DNA of 64,000 nucleotides from Solirubrum puertoriconensis (GCF_001483135.1 NZ_LNAL01000008.1:434001-498000), one strand, 5' to 3'. Shown: positions 50,377 through 59,232, counted from the stretch's first letter. Program-made: numbers and translations. Notes: generated by a model not told the origin, from the sequence alone.

Positions 50377-50826
50377 ATGGATGCTCTGTACTTCGATAGC
50401 TTAACGCTATTCCACGACCCCGCCCTGCGCTTGCTCTATCACCGGTGGCGCGGTACTTACAACAGCCATTTATTTCAGCCAGCTGTGCAGCACGTGAAAG
50501 GCTTGCTCGAGCAACTCAGCATTGAGTACTGGATTATCGATCTGAATGGGCTGCCTAACCTAGGGCTCGAAGACCAGTTCTGGATCAGCGAGGAGGTGCT
50601 GCCCCGGGTAGCTTGCCTGCCGCGGCTGCGCCAACTAGCGCTTGTGCTCAGCCCCAATGTGTACAATCAGCTGGCGGTAGAGAGCATCTTGCACCTAGGC
50701 GACGAGCACCTGCGTTTCGATGTACAGTATTTCTCCGACGCCGATTCGGCTTTCGATTGGCTGATTAATCCTACCAACTCACCGGCTACGGCCGCGCAGC
50801 CAATAGTGTCGGGGTTGGTAGCTTAG
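50377..50826 (+). CDS. Uncharacterised STAS/SpoIIAA-like protein, paralogue B
   Basis: The 149-residue cytosolic protein aligns end to end with the protein at 19819. FHDPALRLLYHRWRG corresponds to QHDWSIGLLRHRWNG, YWIIDLNGLPNLGLEDQFW to SWLIELSAAPLNVEDQMW, and VQYFSDADSAFDWL to VQFFADAPTALEWL. Identity is moderate, so the two are old paralogues. The secondary-structure order suggests a STAS/SpoIIAA-like fold, which is my inference. It lies between the metal locus and htpG and has no clear partner. Confidence 0.6.
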   Translation: MDALYFDSLTLFHDPALRLLYHRWRGTYNSHLFQPAVQHVKGLLEQLSIEYWIIDLNGLPNLGLEDQFWISEEVLPRVACLPRLRQLALVLSPNVYNQLAVESILHLGDEHLRFDVQYFSDADSAFDWLINPTNSPATAAQPIVSGLVA

Positions 50827-50998
50827 CTTGCCAGCTACCACGGTAGCTGCCAGTGGCGTAAGCGGGCTAAACAAGCTTTCTGACGCACCAAGCACAGCTT
50901 AGCAGGAGCAAATCTGCCAAGCTGGCAGCTTTAGGGCGGCCTGCGCTAAGTGGAATGAGGTTTGATTTCGGGGCCAACTGCGGCAGCCGTTTGTTGGC

Positions 50999-51006
50999 TG
51001 CCTTTG
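50999..51006 (+). promoter_or_regulatory. Possible -7 box (TGCCTTTG) for htpG
   Basis: One mismatch to TAnnTTTG, 38 bp before the chosen htpG ATG. No convincing -33 box and no heat-shock (CIRCE-type) element were seen. Confidence 0.3.
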
Positions 51007-51044
51007 TACCCCCGTCAAACACATCTACCTATTACCTAACCGCC

Positions 51045-52877
51045 ATGCAGGAAACCGGTAGCATCTCGATTCACACCGAGAATATCTTTCCCATCATCAA
51101 GAAGTTCCTGTACTCCGACCACGAGATTTTCTTGCGGGAGCTTGTTTCGAACGCCGTTGATGCCACCCAAAAACTGAAGAGCCTGGCGCAGCTGGGCGAG
51201 TACCAAGGCGAAGCCGGTGAGCTGAAGGTAACGGTGAGCGTGGACAAGGAGAAGCGCACTATCACCGTGTCGGACCGCGGCATCGGCATGACGGCCGACG
51301 AGATTAAGAAGTACATCAACCAGATTGCCTTCTCGGGCGCTACCGAGTTTGTAGAGAAGTACAAGGACAAAGACGCCTCGGCTAAAGACCAGATCATCGG
51401 TCAGTTTGGTCTAGGTTTCTACTCGGCTTTCATGGTAGCCAAGGAGGTAGAAATCTTCTCGAGGAGCTACAAAGAAGGCTCCGAAGCCGCCCGCTGGGTG
51501 TGCGACGGCAGCACCGAGTTTACCCTCGAAACTGCCGAGAAGGCCGAGCGTGGCACCGATGTGGTGCTGCACGTAGCCGAAGACTCCGACGAGTTCTTGG
51601 AGGCCACGCGCCTGCGCGGCATTCTGGAGAAGTACTGCCGCTTCCTGCCCATCGAGATTGAGTTCGAAGGCACGGTTATCAACCAAACGCAGCCGCTCTG
51701 GACCAAGCAGCCCTCCGAGCTGACCGACGAGGATTACACCAAGTTCTACCAGGAGCTGTACCCCTTCTCGGAAAAGCCGCTGTTCTGGATTCACCTCAAC
51801 GTCGATTACCCCTTCAACCTCACGGGCATTCTGTACTTCCCGAAGGTAAAAGACGAGCTGCAGCTGCAGCGCAACAAAATTCAGCTGTACTCGCGCCAGG
51901 TGTTCATCACCGACGAGGTGAAGGACGTGGTACCCGAGTTCCTAATGCTGCTGCACGGCGTGCTCGACTCGCCCGATATCCCGCTGAACGTGTCGCGCAG
52001 CTTCCTGCAGGCCGATGCGAACGTGCGCAAAATCAATCAGTACATCACCAAGAAGGTAGCCGATAAGCTGGCCGAAATTTTCCGCAAGGAGCGCAGCTCG
52101 TTCGAGGAGAAGTGGTCGGATATCAACCTGTTCGTGAAGTATGGCATGCTGTCCGACGACAAGTTCTACGACCGCGCCAAGGACTTCGCGCTGCTGCAAA
52201 GCGTAGCCGGTAAGTTCTACACCTTCGGCGAGTACACGGAGCTGGTGCAGGCCAACCAAGTGGATCAGAACGGCCAAACCGTGCTGCTCTACACCACCGA
52301 CGAAGAAGCCCAGCACGCCTACGTGGTAGCAGCCCAGGAGCGCGGCTACGATGTGCTCAACTTCAACGGCCCGCTCGATCCGCACTTCATCGGCTTGCTC
52401 GAGCAGAAGCTGGAAAAAACCACCTTTAAGCGTGTGGATGCCGATACCATCGGCAAGCTCATTGAGAAGGAAGAAACCGCTGAAAGCGTACTCTCCGACG
52501 ACGAGAAGACCAAGCTGCAGGAGCTCTTTGCCAAAGCCATCAACAACGAGCACATGCACGTGCAGGTAGAAGCCCTGGCCCCGCAAGACGCCCCGGTTAT
52601 CATCACCCTGCCCGAGTTTATGCGCCGCATGAAGGATATGCAGCGCGTGGGCGGCGGTGGCGGCATGGCCATGTTCGGCTCGTTGCCCGATAGCTATACC
52701 GTGAGCGTAAACGCCAACAACCCTGTAGCCCAGCGCGTGTTAAAGGCCGATGACGAAGCTGCTACCAAGCTGGCCAAGCAAGCTTTCGACCTGGCATTGC
52801 TAGCCCAAGGTTTGCTCAAAGGCGAAGCGCTGACCCAGTTTGTGAAGCGTAGCGCCGAGCTGCTGGCAGCCGAGTAA
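51045..52877 (+). CDS. htpG: Molecular chaperone HtpG (Hsp90)
   Basis: The 610-residue protein is a full bacterial Hsp90. The N-terminal ATP domain carries FLRELVSNAVDATQKL (Asn and Asp of the GHKL fold) near 30, VSDRGIGMTADEI near 78 and IGQFGLGFYSAFMVAKEVEI near 116. The middle domain holds LFWIHLNVDYPFNLTGILYFP and NVSRSFLQADANVRKINQYI. The C-terminal dimerisation domain is shorter than in E. coli and ends FVKRSAELLAAE, with no MEEVD. It acts on folding clients in the cytosol, with DnaK upstream in the pathway. The in-frame ATG 90 bp earlier adds unrelated residues. MQETGSISIHTEN is the family start. Confidence 0.97.
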   Translation: MQETGSISIHTENIFPIIKKFLYSDHEIFLRELVSNAVDATQKLKSLAQLGEYQGEAGELKVTVSVDKEKRTITVSDRGIGMTADEIKKYINQIAFSGATEFVEKYKDKDASAKDQIIGQFGLGFYSAFMVAKEVEIFSRSYKEGSEAARWVCDGSTEFTLETAEKAERGTDVVLHVAEDSDEFLEATRLRGILEKYCRFLPIEIEFEGTVINQTQPLWTKQPSELTDEDYTKFYQELYPFSEKPLFWIHLNVDYPFNLTGILYFPKVKDELQLQRNKIQLYSRQVFITDEVKDVVPEFLMLLHGVLDSPDIPLNVSRSFLQADANVRKINQYITKKVADKLAEIFRKERSSFEEKWSDINLFVKYGMLSDDKFYDRAKDFALLQSVAGKFYTFGEYTELVQANQVDQNGQTVLLYTTDEEAQHAYVVAAQERGYDVLNFNGPLDPHFIGLLEQKLEKTTFKRVDADTIGKLIEKEETAESVLSDDEKTKLQELFAKAINNEHMHVQVEALAPQDAPVIITLPEFMRRMKDMQRVGGGGGMAMFGSLPDSYTVSVNANNPVAQRVLKADDEAATKLAKQAFDLALLAQGLLKGEALTQFVKRSAELLAAE

Positions 52878-52896
52878 TCAATTTCAGTTCCGGAGC

Positions 52897-52943
52897 GAAG
52901 CCGGTCTTGCAACTGCTGCGGTTGCGGGGCCGGCTTCTTTTTT
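52897..52943 (+). terminator. Intrinsic terminator after htpG
   Basis: A 17-bp stem with several G-T pairs (52897-52913 with 52921-52937), a 7-nt loop and a run of six T. Confidence 0.85.
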
Positions 52944-53029
52944 GCGAAGTTGCCGTAAGCAGCGGCCCAGCAGCCTTCCTGCCGAGCTTGCCGTAGAAGC
53001 CACAACAGACCTAGGGCACTATCAAACCC

Positions 53030-53037
53030 TATCTTTA
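53030..53037 (+). promoter_or_regulatory. -7-like box TATCTTTA before the YwqK-type lipoprotein gene
   Basis: One base from TAnnTTTG and followed by C, 34 bp before the ATG at 53072. Confidence 0.4.
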
Positions 53038-53071
53038 CGTTTCGCTACCCAAACACCTTCCTGCTTACTTC

Positions 53072-54061
53072 ATGCGTCTGTTTCGTCTGCCGACTACGCT
53101 GTTGCTGCTGCCGCTGATGCTGCTTGGGGCCTGCGCCAAGAAAACGGTATCCTTCAACAGCAAGCCCGATGCGGGTGCCGTGGCCCTATATGTGCCCGAT
53201 AGCCTAGGTGGCATCCGCACCGATACGCTCGCCGCAACCCGCGACACAGTAAAGGCGCCGTCGCTCAGCACGGCCAAGAAGCTGAGCAAGGAAGAACAGC
53301 GCAAAGCCGAGGAAAAGCAGAAAGCCGCCCAGCGCAAGGCCTCGGCTAAGCGCAAGAAGAACGTGTTCCTAGGTGAGCCAATCAAGAAAGGCTTTACCAA
53401 ATCGGGGCCGAAAGGGCGCAACCAGGTTATTGAGGTGTTCTACTACATGAAGGTGCCCAAGCAGCCCAATGCCTACGCACCTAGCAAGTGGTACTTTAAC
53501 GTAGCCAAGCGCCGCCTCGAGAAAACGGCTTCGGCGGCCGAGGCCGACCCTGCCAAATACAAGGTGCTGCACGGCCCCTACAAAAAAATGCAGGGCGGTA
53601 AGGTGGTCGAAACCGGCTTTTATTTCGTAGGCACCCGACACTTACGCTGGGAGCGTTACAACAAGGATAACGTATTGCTCTCGAAGGTGCATTACGAGCA
53701 GGGCTTCCCGCGCGACGCCAACATCAGTTACTACGACGGCGGCAACACCATGGTGAAGGAAGTCATTCCGTATGTTGATGGCAAGCTTGAGGGCGAGTAC
53801 GTAAGCTTCAAGCCCAACGGCCAGCTTGACTGGTCGGGCGAGTTCGAGAACGGCCGCAAAGTGGGTATCTGGACAAAGTACTGGGGCTTCCGCAACCGCC
53901 GACACTACGAGTACCAGTACGGCGACTCGGGCTACGACCCCGAACAGGAGCCCGTGCTTGTGAAAGAGTACAATCGCAACGGGGTGCTTATCTACGAGAA
54001 GGACAAGCTTGACAAGCGGGCCGAAGACTCCCGCAACTCCTTGGCGCCCCGGCGCAACTAA
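53072..54061 (+). CDS. Lipoprotein with C-terminal MORN/YwqK-type repeats
   Basis: The 329-residue protein has a lipobox LLGAC near residue 21. A charged, helix-forming stretch (~70-95, KEEQRKAEEKQKAAQRKASA) leads to a C-terminal half of MORN-like repeats, KVHYEQGFPRDANISYYDGG, YVDGKLEGEYVSFKPNGQLD and GEFENGRKVGIWTKYWGF. These Y-x-x-G-x-x-x-G-x-W/Y units resemble the YwqK family, annotated in databases as an antitoxin but found widely as solo lipoproteins. The surface may bind protein or polysaccharide. No toxin is next to it. The terminator of htpG and a promoter box upstream indicate its own transcript. Confidence 0.72.
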   Translation: MRLFRLPTTLLLLPLMLLGACAKKTVSFNSKPDAGAVALYVPDSLGGIRTDTLAATRDTVKAPSLSTAKKLSKEEQRKAEEKQKAAQRKASAKRKKNVFLGEPIKKGFTKSGPKGRNQVIEVFYYMKVPKQPNAYAPSKWYFNVAKRRLEKTASAAEADPAKYKVLHGPYKKMQGGKVVETGFYFVGTRHLRWERYNKDNVLLSKVHYEQGFPRDANISYYDGGNTMVKEVIPYVDGKLEGEYVSFKPNGQLDWSGEFENGRKVGIWTKYWGFRNRRHYEYQYGDSGYDPEQEPVLVKEYNRNGVLIYEKDKLDKRAEDSRNSLAPRRN

Positions 54062-54087
54062 GCACCTATGCGGGTAGGCGGGCGTGC

Positions 54088-54438
54088 TCAGAATGCGTCC
54101 TCAAAAGCCTCAACCCGGAACCCGGCCGAGTTTGGTGTCAGCGCCACAATATCAAATCGGATATCAGCGTGCCAGTTGTGGCTGATGATGTACTGCTCGG
54201 CCGCCCGTCGGATGCGTTGCTGCTGCGCTGGCGTTACAAACTCTTCGGGGTAGCCGTAGCGCAAATCGGTGCGCACCTTCACCTCCACAAACACCAGCCT
54301 GCGCGCGCCTTCCTGCATAATGAGGTCTACCTCGCTGCGGCGGTAGCGGTAGTTGCGTGCTACTAGGGTATAGCCCTTGGCGAGGTAGTATTCGGCAGCG
54401 GCTTGTTCGCCGGCAGCACCTAGGGTAGGGGAGGACAT
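54088..54438 (-). CDS. yraN: YraN family (UPF0102) nuclease-like protein
   Basis: The 116-residue protein has GAAGEQAAAEYYLAKGYTLVARNYR near the start. The endonuclease-like core VDLIMQEGARRLVFVEVKVR shows the D-x(n)-E-x-K pattern of restriction-endonuclease folds, followed by RIRRAAEQYIISH and RFDIVALTPN. The family is conserved and probably acts on Holliday junction-like DNA, but no activity is proven. The ATG at 54438 gives the standard length. The upstream open frame is longer only by chance and crosses the lipB promoter region. It ends 26 bp from the convergent lipoprotein gene. Confidence 0.9.
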   Translation of the reverse strand: MSSPTLGAAGEQAAAEYYLAKGYTLVARNYRYRRSEVDLIMQEGARRLVFVEVKVRTDLRYGYPEEFVTPAQQQRIRRAAEQYIISHNWHADIRFDIVALTPNSAGFRVEAFEDAF

Positions 54439-54588
54439 GCTCAGAGTGGTTAGGCGCGCCAACACACGGGCGTTTTCTAGCCAAGCACTACCTGCGCCGC
54501 GCCAAAAATGTTCTGCCAACCTCGGCAGTAACCCAACGCAAACCAGAGTAACCTGGCAAGCTGCGGTCGTCAACCGCCAATTAGGCCT

Positions 54589-54596
54589 TACTTTTG
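54589..54596 (+). promoter_or_regulatory. -7 promoter box TACTTTTG for lipB
   Basis: An exact TAnnTTTG, 65 bp before the chosen lipB ATG. This supports a start at 54662, not one of the earlier codons. Confidence 0.5.
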
Positions 54597-54661
54597 TAGG
54601 AGATGGCGCCCTTCGCCTGCGTGTCCATGCAAACGAAGGGTATCCGCTAACTACCTGCGCT

Positions 54662-55471
54662 ATGGAATCTGAACTGTTTTCGGCTTGCGTGCAGCCAATT
54701 GCTCCAGTAGCTCCGCAGCTTGCGCCGGCCCGGCCCGCAGTAGGCGCTAACACCCGCGTTGAGCTGCAGCGCCTAGGGCGTGTGGAGTATGCTCCTACAT
54801 GGCAATACCAGGAGGAGTTGCTGGCGGCTACTTTGGCCGTGAAAACGCGCAACCGCCAAGCCGAAGACACCGGTGCTGCACCCGAGAGCACGCCTAATTA
54901 CTTGCTATTCTGTGAGCATCCGCCGGTGTATACTCTGGGTAAAAGTGGCAAGCCCGAGCACTTGCTACTTGATGAGGCCGGTTTAGTTGCCCATGGTGCC
55001 ACTTATCACCATATCAACCGTGGCGGCGATATTACCTACCACGGACCTGGTCAGCTCGTAGGCTATCCGATACTCGACCTCGAGAATTTCAAGCCGGATA
55101 TTCACCATTACCTCCGCACTTTAGAGGAAGCGGTAATCCGTTTACTGGCTGAATATGGGTTAACGGCAGGGCGTATTGCTGGGCTTACCGGTGTGTGGCT
55201 CGATTTCGAAGAAGGAGCCCCCAACCCGCGCAAAATCTGTGCTATGGGCGTGAAATGTAGCCGCTGGGTCACCATGCACGGCTTCGCGCTCAATGTAAAT
55301 ACGGACCTCTCGTACTTCGGCTACATCGTGCCGTGTGGCATCACCGATAAGGCGGTTACGTCTTTGCAGCAGGAACTGGGTCGAGAAGTGCCTCTGCGCG
55401 AAATAGAAGACCGGTTGCTGCCCCATTTGGCCGAACTAATGGGAGCCGAAATCGTTGAAAACGCCGCATGA
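54662..55471 (+). CDS. lipB: Lipoyl(octanoyl) transferase LipB
   Basis: The 269-residue protein matches LipB. Its core holds LFCEHPPVYTLGKSGKPEHLL, the octanoyl-binding NRGGDITYHGPGQLVGYPIL and ICAMGVKCSRWVTMHGFALN with the catalytic Lys (GVK). VPCGITDKAVTSLQQELG carries the catalytic Cys of the P-C-G motif. It moves octanoyl from acyl-carrier protein to lipoyl domains of pyruvate and 2-oxoglutarate dehydrogenase complexes, and LipA then inserts sulfur. An N-terminal ~40 residues rich in Pro and Ala precede the catalytic domain. A longer reading of 75 more residues starts inside the divergent yraN gene and is rejected. The next gene overlaps its end by 4 bp. Confidence 0.95.
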   Translation: MESELFSACVQPIAPVAPQLAPARPAVGANTRVELQRLGRVEYAPTWQYQEELLAATLAVKTRNRQAEDTGAAPESTPNYLLFCEHPPVYTLGKSGKPEHLLLDEAGLVAHGATYHHINRGGDITYHGPGQLVGYPILDLENFKPDIHHYLRTLEEAVIRLLAEYGLTAGRIAGLTGVWLDFEEGAPNPRKICAMGVKCSRWVTMHGFALNVNTDLSYFGYIVPCGITDKAVTSLQQELGREVPLREIEDRLLPHLAELMGAEIVENAA

Positions 55472-55884
55472 AAGAAGACATCAAGTTTGATCCGGTAGAG
55501 GGCGTCTCGGTAGCCGTAGTGCCCGACGATGCTGCTTCTGTTGAAGTAGGCAAACCTGGGTGGCTGGTGTACCTGCTCAACCACAACCGTTTTCCGCTCC
55601 AAAACGTCATCGTCAGCTCCAATGGCTACGGCGTCGATACCGAGGGCCATAACGTGCGTACGTCAACACTCCGCCACCACTTTTCTGAAATTGAAGAGTA
55701 TTCGGCGGTGCCCATCGAGCCCATCGATCCGGCACTGTTTCATCTGAACAACCAATACTGGGTCAGTTACTACATCGGCAACCAGATCTTCGACAAGAAA
55801 TTCATCTTCGTGCCCGATTCGATTGTAGCTGAAAACCTCATCCCAATTTCCTTGCTCGGACGCGAAGGCGTACTGCACAGCTAG
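55468..55884 (+). CDS. Conserved hypothetical protein coupled to lipB
   Basis: The 138-residue protein overlaps the lipB stop by 4 bp (ATGA), so translation is coupled. It has KPGWLVYLLNHNRFPLQNVI, then SSNGYGVDTEGHNVRTSTLRHHF and a beta-rich end DKKFIFVPDSIV. It has no signal peptide or membrane helix. I have no named family for it, though proteins of this length and pattern are common next to lipB in Cytophagales. The role is unknown. Confidence 0.65.
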   Translation: MKEDIKFDPVEGVSVAVVPDDAASVEVGKPGWLVYLLNHNRFPLQNVIVSSNGYGVDTEGHNVRTSTLRHHFSEIEEYSAVPIEPIDPALFHLNNQYWVSYYIGNQIFDKKFIFVPDSIVAENLIPISLLGREGVLHS

Positions 55885-55905
55885 CAACCTTCGGCTGCTG
55901 TTGCG

Positions 55906-55913
55906 TAACTTTA
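55906..55913 (+). promoter_or_regulatory. -7-like box TAACTTTA before the WecA/MraY-type gene
   Basis: Followed by C and 20 bp before the ATG at 55933. It is of the same TAnCTTTA form as at 1939, 53030 and 58216. Confidence 0.4.
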
Positions 55914-55932
55914 CTCGTCTCACTCCCGACAT

Positions 55933-57000
55933 ATGACTCCAAACGGCGTAACGCTAGGGCTAGCCTTCTTGTGGGCCTTTTTGGTGGCGTTATTCGCCGT
56001 GCCTTCGGTGATTTATATTGCCCATCTGAAGAACATGCTCGACCTGCCCAACAAGCGGACGGTGCATGCTTTACTTACTCCGCGCCTAGGTGGCGTGGCC
56101 ATCTTTGCCGGTTTCATGTCGGCCCTCACCATTTTCGCCGACCTAGGCAATGGTATTCAGCAACTGCTCGCAGGTTGCATTGTGCTGTTTTTCGTGGGCC
56201 TGAAGGACGACTTGGTATCTATTTCTCCCGCGAAAAAGCTGGTTGGTCAGCTGCTCGCTACGGGTATTGTCATGTTCATGGCCGATATCCGCATTACCAG
56301 CTTCCAAGGTATTTTCGGCATTCACGAATTACCCGACGGCATTAGTTATGCCTTTACCTTCCTGGCAATTGCAGGTATCACCAATGCCATAAATTTGATT
56401 GACGGGCTCGATGGTTTAGCGGGTTCCATCGTCATTATTATCGTAAGTACTTTTGGATACTATTTCTATCAGTACGGTGGTGCTGCTTTCGGTAATTACG
56501 TATTTGTATCAATCTGCGTAATTGGCGGAATGCTGGGTTTCCTGCGCTATAACTTCCACAAAGCCACCATATTTATGGGCGATACTGGCTCATTGCTTTG
56601 TGGATTTATTGTATCGGTACTAACAATTCAATTCATCCAAATGGGGCTGCATACGGATCAGCCATTTGGTTCTGCCAATCCATCGGTAGCGGCTGGTATT
56701 TTGTTTGTGCCTTTGTTCGATACGCTTCGCGTATTCGCCGTACGTGTACTCAACGGTACCTCGCCCTTCACCCCCGACAAAAACCATATTCACCACCGGA
56801 TTTTAGCTATGGGTTTTCAGCAAATCAGCACAGTGCTGCTGCTGGCTTTGCTCAACTTGGTGGTCATTTTGTTCGTCATCAACTTTAGTGACCTAGGCAA
56901 CACTCTGCTGATTGCTGGTCTGGTTGCTTTCTCGTTGTTGTTGAGTGTCTTTCTCGGAACATACCGTAGCCGCAGCGCGCAACAACGAGTTGCTTCGTAA
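55933..57000 (+). CDS. MraY/WecA-family undecaprenyl-phosphate sugar-phosphate transferase
   Basis: The 355-residue membrane protein has about ten helices. Cytosolic loops carry the family signatures: LDLPNKRTVHALLTPRLGGV (start), GLKDDLVSISPAKKL (D-D pair), GITNAINLIDGLDGLAGSI, the Mg2+-binding Asp in TIFMGDTGSLLCGFI and a His loop DKNHIHHRIL. The single-helix spacing and the HIHHR loop fit WecA/TagO more than the peptidoglycan MraY. It would start an O-antigen, teichoic-type or other surface glycan by moving a sugar-1-phosphate to undecaprenyl phosphate. The next gene overlaps its end by 56 bp. Confidence 0.92.
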   Translation: MTPNGVTLGLAFLWAFLVALFAVPSVIYIAHLKNMLDLPNKRTVHALLTPRLGGVAIFAGFMSALTIFADLGNGIQQLLAGCIVLFFVGLKDDLVSISPAKKLVGQLLATGIVMFMADIRITSFQGIFGIHELPDGISYAFTFLAIAGITNAINLIDGLDGLAGSIVIIIVSTFGYYFYQYGGAAFGNYVFVSICVIGGMLGFLRYNFHKATIFMGDTGSLLCGFIVSVLTIQFIQMGLHTDQPFGSANPSVAAGILFVPLFDTLRVFAVRVLNGTSPFTPDKNHIHHRILAMGFQQISTVLLLALLNLVVILFVINFSDLGNTLLIAGLVAFSLLLSVFLGTYRSRSAQQRVAS

Positions 57001-58168
57001 GCTCTTTCTGAGTCCTTGGCGAACGTGGTTGCTGGTGCTGCTTCTGAGCATCAGCTCCCGGCTGTCCTATGCCGTTGAATATCGGCCCTTGCCACCCACT
57101 GCACCCGTTGGTTTAAGCAACGATTGGCTGATTTACGACAACGCCAGCAACAAACTGGTGCTGTACCTGCCCGGCTACCACGCACCTGCCCGGGCTTACT
57201 ACCAATGGATAGTGCTACGGCCTAACCAGCCGTTCCGCATTACGTTTGCGGCACGTCAAGACCTAACGTTATTTATCGATAATCAGCTTGTATTCACTGC
57301 CAAAACATCAGGCAATTACACGCTCGATGTCGCAGACATATTGCCTAAGCCCATTAATTATGGGCAACACCTGTTATGCATTTGGCATCCATTAGCTGCT
57401 CCCGATTATACTTCTTTCTCCAACAGCTTCACGCCCGAAACAAAGTCGGCTTCGTTTGTTAAATCTAATTGGTGGCAACCTCAGCTCCGGGTGGCAGTGC
57501 ACCAAGGCGAAAACGTTTTTCTCTGTTTTCTACTCCTGATTGGCTTGCTGTATGGGGCAATACGCACAATTTATCGGCCTGGCTTTGCCCGTATATATGA
57601 GCTGTGGAGCAACGTACCGGGTGAGCAAAACTTTCTCACCCGGCCCACTATTACATGGCTGAACGTTTTATTAGTGCTTATTTTCTCCTTATCGTTTGGC
57701 TTACTAATTGTTGCCATTCACACCAACGTTCAAAACATTGTTATATTAAAACAACTATTTTCTGTCTCTGAATCAGGCTTAGTAGGCCGTGTGTTGCTTT
57801 ATGCTGTACTTATTTCTGTATTCGTTTTTGCAAAAGCTGTATATCTATCGTTAATGGGTTATATATTTGATTTGTCATCTTTAGTCTTGGTTCAGTATAG
57901 AGAATTTGTACGCAGCCTTCTATTCATGGGATTGTTTCTGCCCATCGTGATGTTGCTATACTTGGTGCTGAATCAATCTTGGCCCGAAGGAGTGCTTTGG
58001 GTATCTAATGGGGTGGTTTCTATGATGTTGCTTGCAACAGTAATTAGAGTTGCCCGCACGCTGAACCGCCGGATGTCGCTGCTAAATCTGCATTTGTTTT
58101 CGTACCTTTGCGCCACCGAAATCATACCCTTGACTGTGTTGCTCAAGTTGTTGGTTATCACTTATTAG
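56945..58168 (+). CDS. DUF4271 membrane protein
   Basis: The ~407-residue protein has an N-terminal hydrophobic segment (WRTWLLVLLLSISSRLSYA) and an extracytoplasmic part to ~190. A C-terminal half of about seven helices begins NVFLCFLLLIGLLYGAI, with QYREFVRSLLFMGLFLPI, and ends ATEIIPLTVLLKLLV. This is the DUF4271 family, a Bacteroidota protein usually placed directly before hemD. The start is uncertain. GTG 56945 overlaps the previous gene by 56 bp. A TTG at 56990 would overlap less and begin nearer the hydrophobic segment. The function is unknown. Confidence 0.8.
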   Translation: MSFSEHTVAAARNNELLRKLFLSPWRTWLLVLLLSISSRLSYAVEYRPLPPTAPVGLSNDWLIYDNASNKLVLYLPGYHAPARAYYQWIVLRPNQPFRITFAARQDLTLFIDNQLVFTAKTSGNYTLDVADILPKPINYGQHLLCIWHPLAAPDYTSFSNSFTPETKSASFVKSNWWQPQLRVAVHQGENVFLCFLLLIGLLYGAIRTIYRPGFARIYELWSNVPGEQNFLTRPTITWLNVLLVLIFSLSFGLLIVAIHTNVQNIVILKQLFSVSESGLVGRVLLYAVLISVFVFAKAVYLSLMGYIFDLSSLVLVQYREFVRSLLFMGLFLPIVMLLYLVLNQSWPEGVLWVSNGVVSMMLLATVIRVARTLNRRMSLLNLHLFSYLCATEIIPLTVLLKLLVITY

Positions 58169-58215
58169 GTTAACAACGGCTTGTCCTTTCGTCCACAGCT
58201 TCATTTCGTATTGCT

Positions 58216-58223
58216 TAGCTTTA
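58216..58223 (+). promoter_or_regulatory. -7-like box TAGCTTTA before hemD
   Basis: Followed by C and 15 bp before the hemD ATG. It is of the same form as at 1939, 53030 and 55906. Confidence 0.35.
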
Positions 58224-58238
58224 CTTTCCTTACCTCAC

Positions 58239-59069
58239 ATGGCTGAGAGCACAGACAAGCCGGGTACCGGTCGGCACGCCAAGCGCATTCGCAGCATCTT
58301 GGTTACGCAACCCAAGCCAGCCAACGACGTGTCGCCGTACTTTGCTATTGCCGAGAAGTACGGCATCAAAGTAGATTTTCGCGAGTTCATCCAAGTTGAT
58401 CCGGTATCCTACAAGGACTTTCGGAAAGAGAAGATAAACATCGCCGATCATACGGCCATCATCTTCACCAGCCGCAACGCCGTTGATCATTTCTTCCGGA
58501 TTTGCCAAGAGGCTAAGCTTGAGATGCCGGCAGAGATGAAGTACTTCTGCATTTCTGAGCAAACTGCCAATTATCTGCAGAAATATATTGTGCTGCGTAA
58601 GCGCAAGCTGTTCGTTGGGCAGCGTACTGCGGCTGACCTGTTTGATGTGATCAAGAAGCACAAGAACGAGAAGTTCTTGTATCCCTGTTCTGACATCCGT
58701 AAGGATGACATTCCGGAGTTCATGCGTGCCAACGGCTTTAAGTTCTCCGAAGCTGTTATCTATCGCACTGTAGCGAGCGACTTGTCTGATTTGTCGGATG
58801 TGAAGTACGACTGCATCGCTTTCTTCAGTCCTTCTGGTATCAGTTCGCTGTTCGTCAACTTTCCGGACTTCGTTCAGGATGGTACGCGTATCGCTGCTTT
58901 TGGGCCTACTACGGCTAAAGCAGTGCGCGACGCCGGCTTAGAGCTTGACATTGAGGCACCTCTGCCTAACGCACCATCAATGACTGGTGCTATCGAAGCA
59001 TACATTCGGTACCATCATGGAGCTGAAATAGCTAAGGAACAAGCACGCAATAACAAACAGAAAGCGTAG
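58239..59069 (+). CDS. hemD: Uroporphyrinogen-III synthase
   Basis: The 276-residue protein is a divergent HemD with the two-domain pattern: ILVTQPKPANDVSPYFAIAE at the start, DHTAIIFTSRNAVDHFF (S-R-N-A-V) near 77, KFLYPCSDIRKDDIPEFMRA in the second domain, and AFFSPSGISSLFVNF with AFGPTTAKAVRDAG at the end. The S-P-S-G/T-I motif is typical. It closes hydroxymethylbilane to uroporphyrinogen III in heme synthesis. Sequence conservation is low in the family, so the call rests on order and motifs. It has a Lys-rich tail. A terminator follows, so it is separate from the porP-gld genes. Confidence 0.85.
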   Translation: MAESTDKPGTGRHAKRIRSILVTQPKPANDVSPYFAIAEKYGIKVDFREFIQVDPVSYKDFRKEKINIADHTAIIFTSRNAVDHFFRICQEAKLEMPAEMKYFCISEQTANYLQKYIVLRKRKLFVGQRTAADLFDVIKKHKNEKFLYPCSDIRKDDIPEFMRANGFKFSEAVIYRTVASDLSDLSDVKYDCIAFFSPSGISSLFVNFPDFVQDGTRIAAFGPTTAKAVRDAGLELDIEAPLPNAPSMTGAIEAYIRYHHGAEIAKEQARNNKQKA

Positions 59070-59088
59070 CGCGTTTAACGGTTCAGAG

Positions 59089-59134
59089 CGAGCGGGGAGC
59101 ATAACATAATAAGTGTGCTCCCCGCTCGTTTTTT
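59089..59134 (+). terminator. Intrinsic terminator after hemD
   Basis: A 13-bp GC-rich stem (59089-59101 with 59116-59128), an AT-rich loop and six T. It separates hemD from the gliding/secretion operon. Confidence 0.85.
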
Positions 59135-59232
59135 CAAGGCATTTGTGCCAGGTTGTATTTTCAATACATTTGAAAGTGCGTACCTTAAATTAGCTCATCT
59201 GCCGTAGCCACGCATATTTACCGCAGCATTTT

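Noticed and set aside
53072-54061. Toxin-antitoxin pair because of the YwqK-type annotation
   Set aside because: It is an exported lipoprotein, alone, with no toxin gene next to it.
54437-54661. N-terminal extension of LipB by 75 residues
   Set aside because: The extra codons overlap the yraN start and a TACTTTTG promoter box, and do not resemble LipB.
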